A DNA stretch of 64,000 nucleotides from Paenibacillus auburnensis (GTDB lineage: Bacteria; Bacillota; Bacilli; Paenibacillales; Paenibacillaceae), in NCBI RefSeq assembly GCF_927798115.1, contig NZ_CAKMMG010000001.1:1364001-1428000 (forward strand), written 5' to 3'. Of the stretch, positions 7,880 to 17,942 are shown in pieces (position 1 is the first letter of the stretch; every line of letters starts with the position of its first letter). The position numbers were made by a program, and so were the translations under genes. The notes beneath the pieces are model-generated. The model searched no databases and had not been told where the DNA came from. It was given only the letters and a program-made list of their open reading frames with translations.

Positions 7880-9955
7880 TTATTTTATAAATGCATTCGG
7901 ATCAATAATAAGTGCAACCTGCCCGTCACCAAGAATAGTCGCACCGGAAATGCCTTGAACCTCAGGCAAATATTTACCCAGATTCTTAATTACAATTTCA
8001 TTTTGTCCGATGAAATCCTGCACAGCCAGTGCAACTAGACGCTCGCCCTTGCGGACAACGACGATTTCTGTTTCTTCTTCCGTGCTTTCATCAAAATCAG
8101 GTACTGCATAGAATTTGCTTAGCGAAAGCAGCGGAATATGGCTGTTGCGGAACTCAATCATTCTGTTACCATGGATTGTACGGATCTGGGTATTTTTCAC
8201 AATTCCGGTCTCTACAATCGATGAAAGCGGAATTGCATATTTTTCAGAACCAATCTTTACTAACATGGCAGCAATGATAGACAGGGTCAATGGCAGCTGT
8301 ACCGAGAAGTTTGTACCTTTGCCCGGGGTCGAATAGACAACCACATTTCCGCCAAGCGAAGTGATCTTGGATTTTACAACGTCCAAACCTACGCCACGTC
8401 CTGAGACATCGGAAATGACTTCTGCTGTGCTGAAGCCTGGTGCAAAGAGAAGTTGAATGGCCTCGTCATCTGAATAGGAAGCAGCTTGTTCTTGAGTGAT
8501 AATTCCTTTTTTGATTGCAGATTGCAAGATCTTCTGCGGCTTGATTCCGGCACCATCGTCCTCAATTTCAATAAATACGTGATTGCCGCTATGGAATGCC
8601 CGCAGATTAACTGTACCAGTATCCGACTTTCCTGAGGCAAGCCGGTCTTGAATCGACTCTACACCATGGTCAACAGCGTTGCGCAGCAAATGCACCAGCG
8701 GATCTCCAATTTCATCAATGACCGTGCGGTCCAGTTCGGTTTCCGCTCCTGTAACCACAAGATCAATCTTTTTGTCCAGGGATTTGGCGAGGTCACGAAC
8801 CATGCGCGGGAAACGGTTGAATACGGTATCTACTGGCACCATCCGCAGTTTCATAACAATGTTCTGCAAATCGCCGCTGACACGTCCCATATGCTCAACA
8901 GTCTCAGTAAGGTCACCGTTCTGCACTTCGGAAGCAAGCTGTTCCAGACGGACACGGTCGATCAGCAGCTCGCTGAACAGGTTCATCAGCACATCCAATC
9001 GTTCGATATCTACGCGGATCGTTCTCGAAGGTGCTCCGCCAGTCCGTACCGGCGCTGATTTTCCGTTCTCCTCTTTCGCTGCAGAAGCTGCTGGAGCTTT
9101 TGCAGGGGCAGATGCCGAAGATTCTTGTACAGGGGCAGCAGGAGAAGCTTCCGCTGTAGCAGCAGACATCTCTTGAGCCATCTGTGATAAGGACTCTTGG
9201 TCAAGCGCTACTGCAGTAACCTTGTCGATCTCAGACAAGTTCAAAATCATTCTCTGAATCTCACTAGCGTCCTTTTGGGTTATGTAATAGAGAGAGAATC
9301 CATAGTCGAATTTCTCCTGCTCTATGTCCTGAACCGAAGGGAAGGATTTGACCACTTCTCCTGAACGCTCCAGGAGATCAAAAACCATATAAGCCCGTAC
9401 CGCTTTCAACTGACAGTCCTTACGGATTGCTACGTCGACATACAGCACCTGATGTCCTTCCTGCAGCGATTGCTCCAGAACGGAGTACTGGAACTCATCC
9501 AGAGATATTTGGGCATCGCCAGTGGTTGCAGCGGCAGCTGTTACTTCAGCTGCAGCACCGGCCGCAGCAGGAACTTCTCCCCGAACGATAGCCTGAAGCG
9601 AAGATACGATGGCAGTAACATCGGCTTTACCTTCTCCTCCGCCCGTAATATCCTCTACCATGGATTCCAGGGCATCCAAGCTTTTGAACAATGTGTCAAA
9701 AATGAAATCCTGCATCCGCAGTTTATTATTGCGAACCAGATCAAGTACATTTTCCATCTGGTGGGTTAGGGAAGCTAAATCCTCAAACCCCATTGTAGCT
9801 GCCATACCCTTTAGGGTGTGCGCAGAACGGAAAATCACCTGCACAATACTAATATCTTCAGGATTTGCTTCCAGCCCCATCATGCTCTCATTCAATGACT
9901 GCAGATGATCATTTGACTCATCAATAAACATGGATAAATATTGGTTCATGTCCAC
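7880..9955 (-). CDS. cheA: Chemotaxis histidine kinase CheA
   Basis: Receptor-coupled kinase that phosphorylates CheY and CheB. The 691-aa protein shows the full order: P1 histidine phosphotransfer domain (SAHTLKGMAATMG, with phospho-acceptor His46), a P2 docking domain, an Ala/Pro-rich linker (about 265-305), P3 dimerisation helices, a P4 ATPase with HLLRNAVDHG (N box), DDGAGI (G1) and GRGVGLDVV (G2), and a C-terminal P5 CheW-like domain. The start is GTG at 9955 behind GGAGG. All catalytic motifs look intact. Confidence 0.97.
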   Translation of the reverse strand: MDMNQYLSMFIDESNDHLQSLNESMMGLEANPEDISIVQVIFRSAHTLKGMAATMGFEDLASLTHQMENVLDLVRNNKLRMQDFIFDTLFKSLDALESMVEDITGGGEGKADVTAIVSSLQAIVRGEVPAAAGAAAEVTAAAATTGDAQISLDEFQYSVLEQSLQEGHQVLYVDVAIRKDCQLKAVRAYMVFDLLERSGEVVKSFPSVQDIEQEKFDYGFSLYYITQKDASEIQRMILNLSEIDKVTAVALDQESLSQMAQEMSAATAEASPAAPVQESSASAPAKAPAASAAKEENGKSAPVRTGGAPSRTIRVDIERLDVLMNLFSELLIDRVRLEQLASEVQNGDLTETVEHMGRVSGDLQNIVMKLRMVPVDTVFNRFPRMVRDLAKSLDKKIDLVVTGAETELDRTVIDEIGDPLVHLLRNAVDHGVESIQDRLASGKSDTGTVNLRAFHSGNHVFIEIEDDGAGIKPQKILQSAIKKGIITQEQAASYSDDEAIQLLFAPGFSTAEVISDVSGRGVGLDVVKSKITSLGGNVVVYSTPGKGTNFSVQLPLTLSIIAAMLVKIGSEKYAIPLSSIVETGIVKNTQIRTIHGNRMIEFRNSHIPLLSLSKFYAVPDFDESTEEETEIVVVRKGERLVALAVQDFIGQNEIVIKNLGKYLPEVQGISGATILGDGQVALIIDPNAFIK

Positions 9956-9989
9956 TAACGAGCACCTCCCCTTCGAGTTCGCTTTTCCT

Positions 9990-11375
9990 TTATTTTACAC
10001 TTTGTACCAGCCGTGGTGCGATTTCTTGCAGCGGCAGGACATATTTAACACACTTTAATTCCACTGCCGAACGAGGCATTCCGTATACAACGCAGGTTTC
10101 TTCACTCTCGGCAAACGTTGAGGTGACCCCTGTATCGTAAAGTGCCTTCATCATTTTTGCTCCGTCACTGCCCATCCCCGTCATGATTACCGCATGGCGC
10201 TCCAGCGCTGTCAGCGGCAGCAATGATTCGAACATTGTATCTACGGAAGGCCGGTGGCCGTTGCGTGATTCTTCATTCGTAAGCTCAATTGCATATTGTC
10301 CTCCGGATGCCGGAACAACCTTAAGGTGAAATCCGCCAGGGGCGATATATGCCGCTCCCGGACGCAGGATCATGCCATGTTCAGCTTCCGATACCTCAAG
10401 CGGACTAAAGGTGTTCAGCCGCTGGGCCAGCGATTTAGTGAAATTGGGCGGCATATGCTGCACAATAACAATCGGCGCCGGAAAATCAGCCGGAATATTC
10501 TCCAAAAATGTTTTGAGTGCCCGGGGACCGCCTGTAGAGCAGCCTACTGCAACCAGTTTACGAAGACCTTTGGTTCCCAGTTTGCGGTCACTGCCTGAAA
10601 CAGGCGGCTCATTAAACGAAACGGAAGGCAATTCAGGTATCGAACGGCTTTCTGGCAAAGCAGGAGCGGATTCTTTCTTACCCCGGGTTTGCAGTTTCTC
10701 GGGAGCAGCAGGCTTAGGAGGGACAGCAGAAGGCTTGGACAAATTCAGGTTTGTCCCGTTGCCGACAGAAGTCTTGTCAGGTAATTTGTTAATCTGCCTA
10801 TCAGCCGGTTTCGCTTGGTTTCCAGCAGGCTTAACAGGAGCTTCTGTAGCTTTCTTTGGCTGAACAGGCTTACGTACAGTAGGCTCTGGAACAACTGTTG
10901 GGCTTGTGGCCGGCGGTGAGGCAGTGTCTGACGCCATAACATCAGCGTTGTTGATTCTCGCTTCACGCTGCTCTCGGGCCAGCATAGCTCCCTTCATCTG
11001 CTCCCTTAGTGCTATCCCTACTGCTGTAATATCCTGTGAATTTGAAATCGACGGCTTACGGATAAAATCGAAAGCACCCGATTCAAGTGCAATGATGGTT
11101 TCCCTCATGCCTTCTTCATTGATGCCTGACAGCATAATTACCGGCAAGGGATGCTCGGCCATGATTACTTTAAGTGCCTCCAGGCCGTTCATTTCCGGCA
11201 TTTCCACATCCATGGTCACCAGATCCGGAAGAAACTCATTCACTTTCTCAATCGCTTCCCGCCCGTTGGCAGCAGTCGCGGTTACTTTGAAGTTAGGTTC
11301 GTTTTCAATTAAATCGGAAATGATCTTACGCATAAATGCAGAATCATCCACAACTAATACTTTATATGGCCTCAT
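9990..11375 (-). CDS. cheB: Protein-glutamate methylesterase CheB
   Basis: Response regulator that demethylates chemoreceptors during adaptation. The 461-aa protein has an N-terminal receiver (acidic pocket VDD at 9-11, phospho-acceptor Asp56 in VTMDVEMPEM), an unusually long Pro/Lys/Ala-rich linker (about residues 135-265) and a C-terminal esterase domain with catalytic Ser in GCSTGGP, His in VQHMPP and Asp in GMGSDG. The ATG at 11375 follows AGAGGTGG; an in-frame start seven codons upstream is less likely. The methyltransferase CheR is not encoded in the window. Confidence 0.95.
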   Translation of the reverse strand: MRPYKVLVVDDSAFMRKIISDLIENEPNFKVTATAANGREAIEKVNEFLPDLVTMDVEMPEMNGLEALKVIMAEHPLPVIMLSGINEEGMRETIIALESGAFDFIRKPSISNSQDITAVGIALREQMKGAMLAREQREARINNADVMASDTASPPATSPTVVPEPTVRKPVQPKKATEAPVKPAGNQAKPADRQINKLPDKTSVGNGTNLNLSKPSAVPPKPAAPEKLQTRGKKESAPALPESRSIPELPSVSFNEPPVSGSDRKLGTKGLRKLVAVGCSTGGPRALKTFLENIPADFPAPIVIVQHMPPNFTKSLAQRLNTFSPLEVSEAEHGMILRPGAAYIAPGGFHLKVVPASGGQYAIELTNEESRNGHRPSVDTMFESLLPLTALERHAVIMTGMGSDGAKMMKALYDTGVTSTFAESEETCVVYGMPRSAVELKCVKYVLPLQEIAPRLVQSVK

Positions 11376-11410
11376 AGCATTTCCACCTCTGCCCATCTAA
11401 TTCTGAACAA

Positions 11411-12289
11411 TTACTGTTTTCGCTTCAACCACTTGTTGATAAATCCCTTGATGCCCTGCACCTTGGTTGTATCCGCCGAATCGGCGGCCAGGTAATTGAG
11501 GGCAAGCCGTTGCACGTCTTTGGCTGCTGCACTGTTCGGAAAAGCCACTGAGAATGGAACTTGTTTTTTGACTGCCTGAACCACATGCGCATCACTGCTG
11601 ATAAATCCCAAGAAAGAAATGTCCAATTGCAAAAAGCGGCTGGCCGCCATGCGGATTTTATCGCTGGTGCCTCTTGCTTCCCTTTCATCCCCCGCCTGAT
11701 TAACAATCAGCTTGAAGGAGACATTAGGATAAGAATTGTGCACAACCTTCATCAGTGCGTATGCATCCGTTATTGCGGTTGGCTCCGGTGTTGTCACCAC
11801 CAGACAATCATCTGCTGAGGTTATAAATTTTAGCGTCTCCTTGGAAAGCCCCGCCCCCGTATCAAACAAGATGAAATCCATCGTGTCGGCGATTTGTGCA
11901 ATTTGAGTTGTAAAGTAATTCAGGTCGGTTTCAGAGAGGGAAAAAAGCTCATCCATACCCGAACCGCCTGCAATAAACGGCAGACCGCCAGGTCCAATCT
12001 GGATAATCTGTCCGATATCCGCTTCTCTTTTTAACAGATGGTACAGATTGTATTTAGCCGATACTCCCATAAGCACGTCGATGTTGGCCATCCCGATATC
12101 GGCATCGAACAAAAGTACCCGCCTACCCATCGCTTTTAGAGCTAAAGCAAAGTTAAGCGTGAAATTCGATTTTCCGACACCGCCTTTCCCGCTGCAGACG
12201 GTAATGATCCGGGCGGAGGCTCCGCCACCGGACACGCGTTTGGAGTCCTGGCTTGATACCAGCTGTCTCAAAGATTGCGCCTGATCCAT
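11411..12289 (-). CDS. flhG: MinD-like ATPase FlhG (YlxH/FleN)
   Basis: ParA/MinD-family ATPase that controls flagellar number and placement by stimulating the GTPase activity of FlhF and interacting with FliM/FliY. The 292-aa protein has the deviant Walker A CSGKGGVGKSNFTLNFA (about residues 32-48), FDADIGMAN and a C-terminal amphipathic segment ending in KWLKRKQ that could bind membrane. Its ATG overlaps the flhF stop by one base (TAATG), so the pair is coupled. Confidence 0.95.
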   Translation of the reverse strand: MDQAQSLRQLVSSQDSKRVSGGGASARIITVCSGKGGVGKSNFTLNFALALKAMGRRVLLFDADIGMANIDVLMGVSAKYNLYHLLKREADIGQIIQIGPGGLPFIAGGSGMDELFSLSETDLNYFTTQIAQIADTMDFILFDTGAGLSKETLKFITSADDCLVVTTPEPTAITDAYALMKVVHNSYPNVSFKLIVNQAGDEREARGTSDKIRMAASRFLQLDISFLGFISSDAHVVQAVKKQVPFSVAFPNSAAAKDVQRLALNYLAADSADTTKVQGIKGFINKWLKRKQ

Positions 12290-13686
12290 TAAGACCCTCC
12301 TGTTCCCAGCAGCACTCCACTGAGCTGTTCTTTGGTAGCCATTAGCAGATCATCAGGAACATTTTGTCCATTAGTCATATAAGACAGTTTGAGCGGAAAG
12401 TCATTTAAGACATTGAACAATGGCCCGTAGCTTCCAGTCTCATCCAGCTTGGTGAAAATGACTTTGTCGAGCTGATAACGGCCAAAATGCTCTACAATCA
12501 TTTTCATATCACGGCTTTTTGAAGTCATGCTTAATACCAGGAAGGTCTCACTTTTCAGCTCTTTAGCCAGCAGACTTTGCAGCTCGGCGACAAGCATTTC
12601 ATTGCGGTAATTTCGGCCTGCCGTATCCATTAACACCAGATCGCAGCTTTCTAAGCGGAACAGTGCTCTCTGTAAATCCCCTGGTGACTGTACAACCTCC
12701 AGAGGAATATTCAAAATAGCGGCATATGTCCGAAGCTGCTCTACCGCCGAGATCCGATAGGTGTCAGAGGTGATTAACCCAACCTTCCTGCCTTGCTTGA
12801 ACAATTGCTCAGCGGCCAGTTTGGCGATTGTTGTCGTCTTACCAACACCGGTAGGACCAGCGATGTAAACAATTCGCGTATCCGGTGCGATTCCAGTAGA
12901 AATCCTGCCGGCAAGGAATCCGTCCACCTGCTCTTTTAACATTTCTTCAAAGTGTTCTGATGTCCAAGTACGGCCTTCGTCATTCCAGCGGTCAAAAACA
13001 TTGCCGATCCATTCATCTACGAGCACAGCATCCGTTTCCTGTTCGATTAACCGGCGTTTGAACTCATCGAGAATCTCAGGCAGTTCAACTCCGCTTGAGG
13101 AGAAGCGGGCAATCCGCTCCATCCAATGCTTCATATCCCTGATCTCCCGGAGCACATCGCTTTCCAGCATTCCGGGAATAGGCTGCTCCAGATCAGTATT
13201 AAGTTTATCGTAGAGGGCCGATAAGGAGGTGCTTTCTTCCTTTAGTGGTTCAGCCGGTTGCTTATCAGCCGGTTTGTTCTCCGCTGGTTGGATTCGTTCC
13301 TCTTCCTGATCAAGAGGCGGAAGAACAGCTACTGCCCCTCTGGCCTCCTGCGCTTCAGTTAATGCAGCAGCAATCTCTGCAAAGGACTCGGCAGCCCGTT
13401 CTTTTAGCGGCATCTGTGACGAAGAAGCAGCTTTTTGATAAGCCTGCGGTACAGCGCTGCGCGGAATATTTACCGGAGGTGCTGTCGTGGCATTACTCGG
13501 TACAGCTGGCTTCCGCGTTTCCTCAACTGCAGCTACCACCTCAATCTTCTTTTTTTGGAACATTCCCATAAATCCGCCGATTTTAATCTCTTTGGTGCTT
13601 AGGATGACGGCATCGCTTCCCAGCTCGCTGCGGATGGAATGCATCGCGTCAGGCATCGTATCGACCACATAACGCTTCACTCTCAT
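12289..13686 (-). CDS. flhF: SRP-type GTPase FlhF
   Basis: Third member of the SRP GTPase family (with Ffh and FtsY); recruits early flagellar components to assembly sites. The 465-aa protein has a basic N-terminal B domain, a Pro/Ala-rich linker (about 70-150), the N domain, and the G domain with P-loop [25 protein letters not shown] and TKLDETGSYG. It lies between flhA and flhG with short overlaps on both sides, the usual flhA-flhF-flhG order. Confidence 0.96.
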   Translation of the reverse strand: MRVKRYVVDTMPDAMHSIRSELGSDAVILSTKEIKIGGFMGMFQKKKIEVVAAVEETRKPAVPSNATTAPPVNIPRSAVPQAYQKAASSSQMPLKERAAESFAEIAAALTEAQEARGAVAVLPPLDQEEERIQPAENKPADKQPAEPLKEESTSLSALYDKLNTDLEQPIPGMLESDVLREIRDMKHWMERIARFSSSGVELPEILDEFKRRLIEQETDAVLVDEWIGNVFDRWNDEGRTWTSEHFEEMLKEQVDGFLAGRISTGIAPDTRIVYIAGPTGVGKTTTIAKLAAEQLFKQGRKVGLITSDTYRISAVEQLRTYAAILNIPLEVVQSPGDLQRALFRLESCDLVLMDTAGRNYRNEMLVAELQSLLAKELKSETFLVLSMTSKSRDMKMIVEHFGRYQLDKVIFTKLDETGSYGPLFNVLNDFPLKLSYMTNGQNVPDDLLMATKEQLSGVLLGTGGS

Positions 13687-15716
13687 AAGTTCACCACCCC
13701 AACGCTTTGAATTTCAATATTAGGCTCCAGCTCGCTATAAGATAACACTGGAATATCTTGCATCGTCCGTTCAATAACCTGCCGCAAATACATCCGGATG
13801 GTTGGGGATGTCAGCACAATCGGCTGTTGTCCAGACTGAAGAAGACGGTTAATCTGCTCTGTAAGACGTTGATATACCGTTTGCGTCGAAACCGGATCGA
13901 GTGCCAGATAACTTCCTTGCTCCGTCTGCTGAACACTTTCGGAAATCTTTTTCTCCAGATTAGGCCCAACTGTAATGACCCGCAAAGTCTCTCCCGCCTG
14001 TGAAAATTGCTGGGTGATCTGCCTGGACAATGACTGGCGTACATACTCGGTCAGAATATCCGGATCTTTAGTATACGTGCCATAATCTGCCAGTGTCTCG
14101 AAGATCGTAACCAGGTCACGAATCGAAATCTTCTCACGCAGCAGCTTGCCAAGAACCTTTTGAATATCGCCGATAGCAAGTACTGAAGGAATAAGTTCAT
14201 CAACCAGCACAGGATAATTCTCCCTGAGGTTGTCGACCAGCTGCTTCGTCTCTTGGCGTCCAAGCAGCTCATGACCATGACGTTTGATCAGCTCTGTTAA
14301 GTGAGTAGCCACAACGGAAGGCGGATCTACTACGGTATAGCCGGATAACTCCGCACGTTCTTTAACTGAATCATCAATCCACAGTGCAGGCAGTCCAAAC
14401 GATGGCTCCACCGTTTCTATGCCATTAATCGACTCATCATCATACCCGGGACTCATGGCAAGATAGTGATTAAGTAATAATTCACCGCCGCCGACGTTAT
14501 TTCCTTTAATTTTGATGACATATTCATTCGGTTTTAGTTGAATATTGTCGCGAATACGTATAACAGGAACAACAAGACCCATTTCCAGCGCACATTGACG
14601 TCTGATCATGATAATCCGGTCAAGTAAATCCCCGCCCTGACCTGTATCTGCCAGCGGAATCAGTCCATATCCAAACTCGAACTCTATCGGATCAACTGTC
14701 AGTAAGTTAATTACACTTTCTGGACTGCGTACTTCTTCTATCTGCTTCTCTTCCACCAGCTGCTCCTCGGCAATCAGCTTTTTATTAGCCTTTTGGCCCA
14801 TACTGTAAGCTGCATATGCCATAAGCCCTGCCAGCGGCAAAGTGGACATTACCGTAATTGGTGTGAAGAACCCGAGAAAAGCGATGGTTACAGCTACTAT
14901 GTACAGCAGCTTCGGATAAGACAATAATTGACCTGTTAGATCTTCTGCGAGGTTGCCTTCCGATGCTGCCCGTGTAACAATCAGACCAGAAGCAGTTGAA
15001 ATGAGCAGAGCCGGAATCTGGCTGACCAGACCATCCCCAATTGTCAGTACGGAATAAGTCGAAAGCGCATCCTGGAATGAAAAACCATGAACAGTCATTC
15101 CGATAATAAAACCGCCGATCAGGTTGATCAGCAGGATGATAATGCTGGCAATCGCGTCTCCCTTGACGAATTTACTTGCTCCATCCATGGCCCCGAAGAA
15201 GTCGGCTTCACGTTCAACGTTACGGCGGCGTTCCCGCGCCTGTTGTTCATTGATCATACCGGCGTTCAAATCCGCATCGATACTCATTTGTTTACCTGGC
15301 ATCGCATCCAGTGTAAAGCGTGCACCTACCTCAGCGACACGTTCCGAACCTTTTGTAATTACTATGAACTGGACAACGACCAGAATCAGAAACACAATGA
15401 ATCCGATGGCAATTTGCCCTCTGGCGATCCAGCTACCGAAGGTTGCTACAACCTCACCGGCATGACCATCAGAGAGAATCAATTTGGTAGTTGAGATATT
15501 TAGAGCAAGCCGGAATAAGGTCGTGATTAAGAGCAATGACGGAAATATTGAAAATTGCAGCGGGTCCTTCGTATTCATTGCTACCAAAATGATGGTTAAC
15601 GCTATTGAAATATTGACTATCAGCAGTACATCCAGAAGCCACGCCGGGATAGGCAGAATCATCATAAGCACAATACCGATTATGCCCAGTAGAACTGTTA
15701 GATCTTTAGCTTTCAA
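13683..15716 (-). CDS. flhA: Flagellar export gate protein FlhA
   Basis: Largest membrane component of the flagellar type III export gate; its nonameric cytoplasmic ring receives chaperone-substrate complexes. The 677-aa protein has about eight N-terminal membrane helices (residues ~5-310), the conserved cytosolic FHIPEP-type loop (RFTLDAMPGKQMSIDADLNA) and a C-terminal cytosolic domain from about residue 330. The start is TTG at 15716 with GGAGGAAAAGG upstream. Confidence 0.97.
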   Translation of the reverse strand: MKAKDLTVLLGIIGIVLMMILPIPAWLLDVLLIVNISIALTIILVAMNTKDPLQFSIFPSLLLITTLFRLALNISTTKLILSDGHAGEVVATFGSWIARGQIAIGFIVFLILVVVQFIVITKGSERVAEVGARFTLDAMPGKQMSIDADLNAGMINEQQARERRRNVEREADFFGAMDGASKFVKGDAIASIIILLINLIGGFIIGMTVHGFSFQDALSTYSVLTIGDGLVSQIPALLISTASGLIVTRAASEGNLAEDLTGQLLSYPKLLYIVAVTIAFLGFFTPITVMSTLPLAGLMAYAAYSMGQKANKKLIAEEQLVEEKQIEEVRSPESVINLLTVDPIEFEFGYGLIPLADTGQGGDLLDRIIMIRRQCALEMGLVVPVIRIRDNIQLKPNEYVIKIKGNNVGGGELLLNHYLAMSPGYDDESINGIETVEPSFGLPALWIDDSVKERAELSGYTVVDPPSVVATHLTELIKRHGHELLGRQETKQLVDNLRENYPVLVDELIPSVLAIGDIQKVLGKLLREKISIRDLVTIFETLADYGTYTKDPDILTEYVRQSLSRQITQQFSQAGETLRVITVGPNLEKKISESVQQTEQGSYLALDPVSTQTVYQRLTEQINRLLQSGQQPIVLTSPTIRMYLRQVIERTMQDIPVLSYSELEPNIEIQSVGVVNL

Positions 15717-15737
15717 TGTCCTTTTCCTCCCCCGGGC

Positions 15738-16832
15738 TTATTTCCTCTTGCCTTTAAGCTTATATACATAGGCCAGCACCTCGGCAACCGCCTGGAACAG
15801 ATCTGCAGGAACCACATCACCGATCTCTGTCCTCTGGAATAATGCCCGTGCCAGCGGCTTATTCTCCATAGTCATAACACCATGCTCCTTAGCCAGCTCT
15901 CTGATGCGGAGCGCCACATAATCCTGGCCTTTGGCAATAATCTGCGGAGCTTCCATTTGGGATCCATCATATTTTAGGGCAACTGCAAAGTGCGTTGGAT
16001 TAGTAATGATTACGTCCGCTTTGGGGACTTCCTGCATCATCCGCTGCATAGCCATTCTGCGCTGGCGTTCCCTGATTTTCCCCTTAATGATGGGATCGCC
16101 TTCCATCTTTTTGTATTCATCCTTAATTTCTTGCTTCGACATTTTCAGGCTTTTTTCATGCTCATACTTTTGGTAAATATAGTCGAGGACCGCCATGATG
16201 AAGAGTACAGCCCCAATTTTTATTCCAAGGTTCATCGTCAGCTTGGCTACGAACCGGAAAACGCCTTCTGCATCAATATGTGATAGAGAAGCGAAACTCT
16301 CTTTTTCACCCCAAAGTGTGCTATATACTAGATAGGCGATTAAAACCAGCTTAAAGATAGATTTAAGGAATTCCACAAATGATCGCATGGAGAAAATATT
16401 TTTGAATCCTTTAATCGGATTAATTTTACTGAACTTAGGTGTTATTCCTTCCCCGGTAGCCATAAATCCGACTTGGGCAAAATTCACAACCAATGCCAGC
16501 AAAAAAGTAATTCCGAGCAACGGGGCAAGCAGAATTAAAATTTGCATACCATACTCGTTAAACATCTTTGAAACGTTCTCAGCAGTAACCTCCATCATCA
16601 TACGATTCTGAAAAATGTCCAGAAAAAGCGACATGAACCGTTCTTTCATGAAGCCCCCGAACATAGTCAGGCTGAGAAGTGCCGATAACAACACAACCGC
16701 ACCGGATATTTCAGCACTTTTGGCTACCTGGCCCTTTTTTCGGGCATCCTGCCGCTTCTTAGGAGTTGCCTTTTCAGTCTTATCTCCCCCGAAATGCTGA
16801 AGATCCAGTTTATAGCGTTTGGTGTTCGGCAT
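15738..16832 (-). CDS. flhB: Flagellar export switch protein FlhB
   Basis: Membrane component of the flagellar export gate; autocleavage of its cytosolic tail at NPTH switches export from hook to filament substrates. The 364-aa protein has the N-terminal GGDKTEKATPKKRQDARKKG segment, four membrane helices and intact NPTHFAVAL near residue 265. Start: the ATG at 16832 follows GGGAGAGAG; an upstream extension of the frame lacks a site. A FlhB-tail-like paralogue is encoded at 48098-48403. Confidence 0.96.
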   Translation of the reverse strand: MPNTKRYKLDLQHFGGDKTEKATPKKRQDARKKGQVAKSAEISGAVVLLSALLSLTMFGGFMKERFMSLFLDIFQNRMMMEVTAENVSKMFNEYGMQILILLAPLLGITFLLALVVNFAQVGFMATGEGITPKFSKINPIKGFKNIFSMRSFVEFLKSIFKLVLIAYLVYSTLWGEKESFASLSHIDAEGVFRFVAKLTMNLGIKIGAVLFIMAVLDYIYQKYEHEKSLKMSKQEIKDEYKKMEGDPIIKGKIRERQRRMAMQRMMQEVPKADVIITNPTHFAVALKYDGSQMEAPQIIAKGQDYVALRIRELAKEHGVMTMENKPLARALFQRTEIGDVVPADLFQAVAEVLAYVYKLKGKRK

Positions 16833-16854
16833 GTTACTCTCTCCCAACAGCCAT

Positions 16855-17646
16855 CTAAGGGCTTTTTCCAATAAGATTCAACAGATTTTGCATGGACTCA
16901 AACATAATGTCGAAGAGATTCTGGAAAAGAACGGCCAGCCCCGGCATCAACAGTACGAGCAGTGCAAGACCTATAATGATTTTGAGTGGAACCCCGATGA
17001 CAAAAACATTATATTGTGGGGCAGTTCTCGCTAGAAATGCCAGACCCACATCGGTAAGGAACAATGCGGCCACGAGCGGTGCCGACATTTGAAAGGCCAG
17101 CGTGAAGGATTGGGCAAACGTACGGACTAGAAAATCCGAAAGGCTGCCATCCTGCATTTTGAGCAAAATATCATTGTTGAGTGGTACCCATTTATAACTG
17201 TAGATGATTGCATTCAACAGATAATGATGGCCATTCATCGTTAAAAACATCAACAGGGCGATCATATACTTGAAGTTGCCGATAATAGGAGCAGAAGCGC
17301 CAGTCATCGGATCAATTACATTCGCAATCCCAAAGCCGATTTGTATGTCGATAAAAGAGCCCGCTGTTTGAATAGTCATGAACATCAGGTAAGCGATAAA
17401 GCCAAGCAGTAGTCCTATTAACACTTCTCTTATAATCAGTAAAATATAAGTTAGATCCTGTGTAACAGCAATCCCCGTTCCCCCCGCGCTAAAAACGACC
17501 AATGCTACAAAAAAGGACAGTCCGATCTTGAACGTTGTCGGTACGCTTTGCGAAGAGAATACAGGAACTACAACAAAAAAGGAGGTAATTCGACAAAAAA
17601 TCAACAAAAAGACGGGAAAACTTTGCAGCAAGGTCTCCATGTCCAT
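16855..17646 (-). CDS. fliR: Flagellar export protein FliR
   Basis: Integral membrane protein that forms the core of the export gate with FliP and FliQ in a helical hetero-oligomer. The 263-aa protein is strongly hydrophobic throughout, with about six membrane helices, and has the family length. It lies between fliQ and flhB in the standard fliOPQR-flhBA order. Confidence 0.94.
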   Translation of the reverse strand: MDMETLLQSFPVFLLIFCRITSFFVVVPVFSSQSVPTTFKIGLSFFVALVVFSAGGTGIAVTQDLTYILLIIREVLIGLLLGFIAYLMFMTIQTAGSFIDIQIGFGIANVIDPMTGASAPIIGNFKYMIALLMFLTMNGHHYLLNAIIYSYKWVPLNNDILLKMQDGSLSDFLVRTFAQSFTLAFQMSAPLVAALFLTDVGLAFLARTAPQYNVFVIGVPLKIIIGLALLVLLMPGLAVLFQNLFDIMFESMQNLLNLIGKSP

Positions 17647-17650
17647 CCTC

Positions 17651-17920
17651 TTAACCGATATACATATAGAGACTGCCCAAAATTTGGCTGGTGAAGTCCA
17701 CCAGTTTAGTGATAATCCAAGGTCCGAACAGCAGTAAGGCTAGCAAAACGGCAACAATTTTCGGAACGAATGCCAAGGTTTGCTCCTGAATCTGCGTTGT
17801 TGCCTGAAATATACTGACTATTAGTCCTACCACCAGACCAAGAATCAGCATGGGGGCGCTTGTTTCCAGCACCAAATATACGGCTTGGCCCGCTAGACCG
17901 ATAATAAACTCCGTATTCAT
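17651..17920 (-). CDS. fliQ: Flagellar export protein FliQ
   Basis: Small (89-aa) two-helix membrane protein of the export gate. It shows the conserved spacing of two hydrophobic helices around the short polar loop SIFQATTQIQEQTLAFVPK, which is characteristic of FliQ/YscS. GGAGG precedes the ATG. It sits between fliP and fliR. Confidence 0.95.
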   Translation of the reverse strand: MNTEFIIGLAGQAVYLVLETSAPMLILGLVVGLIVSIFQATTQIQEQTLAFVPKIVAVLLALLLFGPWIITKLVDFTSQILGSLYMYIG

Positions 17921-17942
17921 CCCTCAAGCCTCCTCTTAAGCG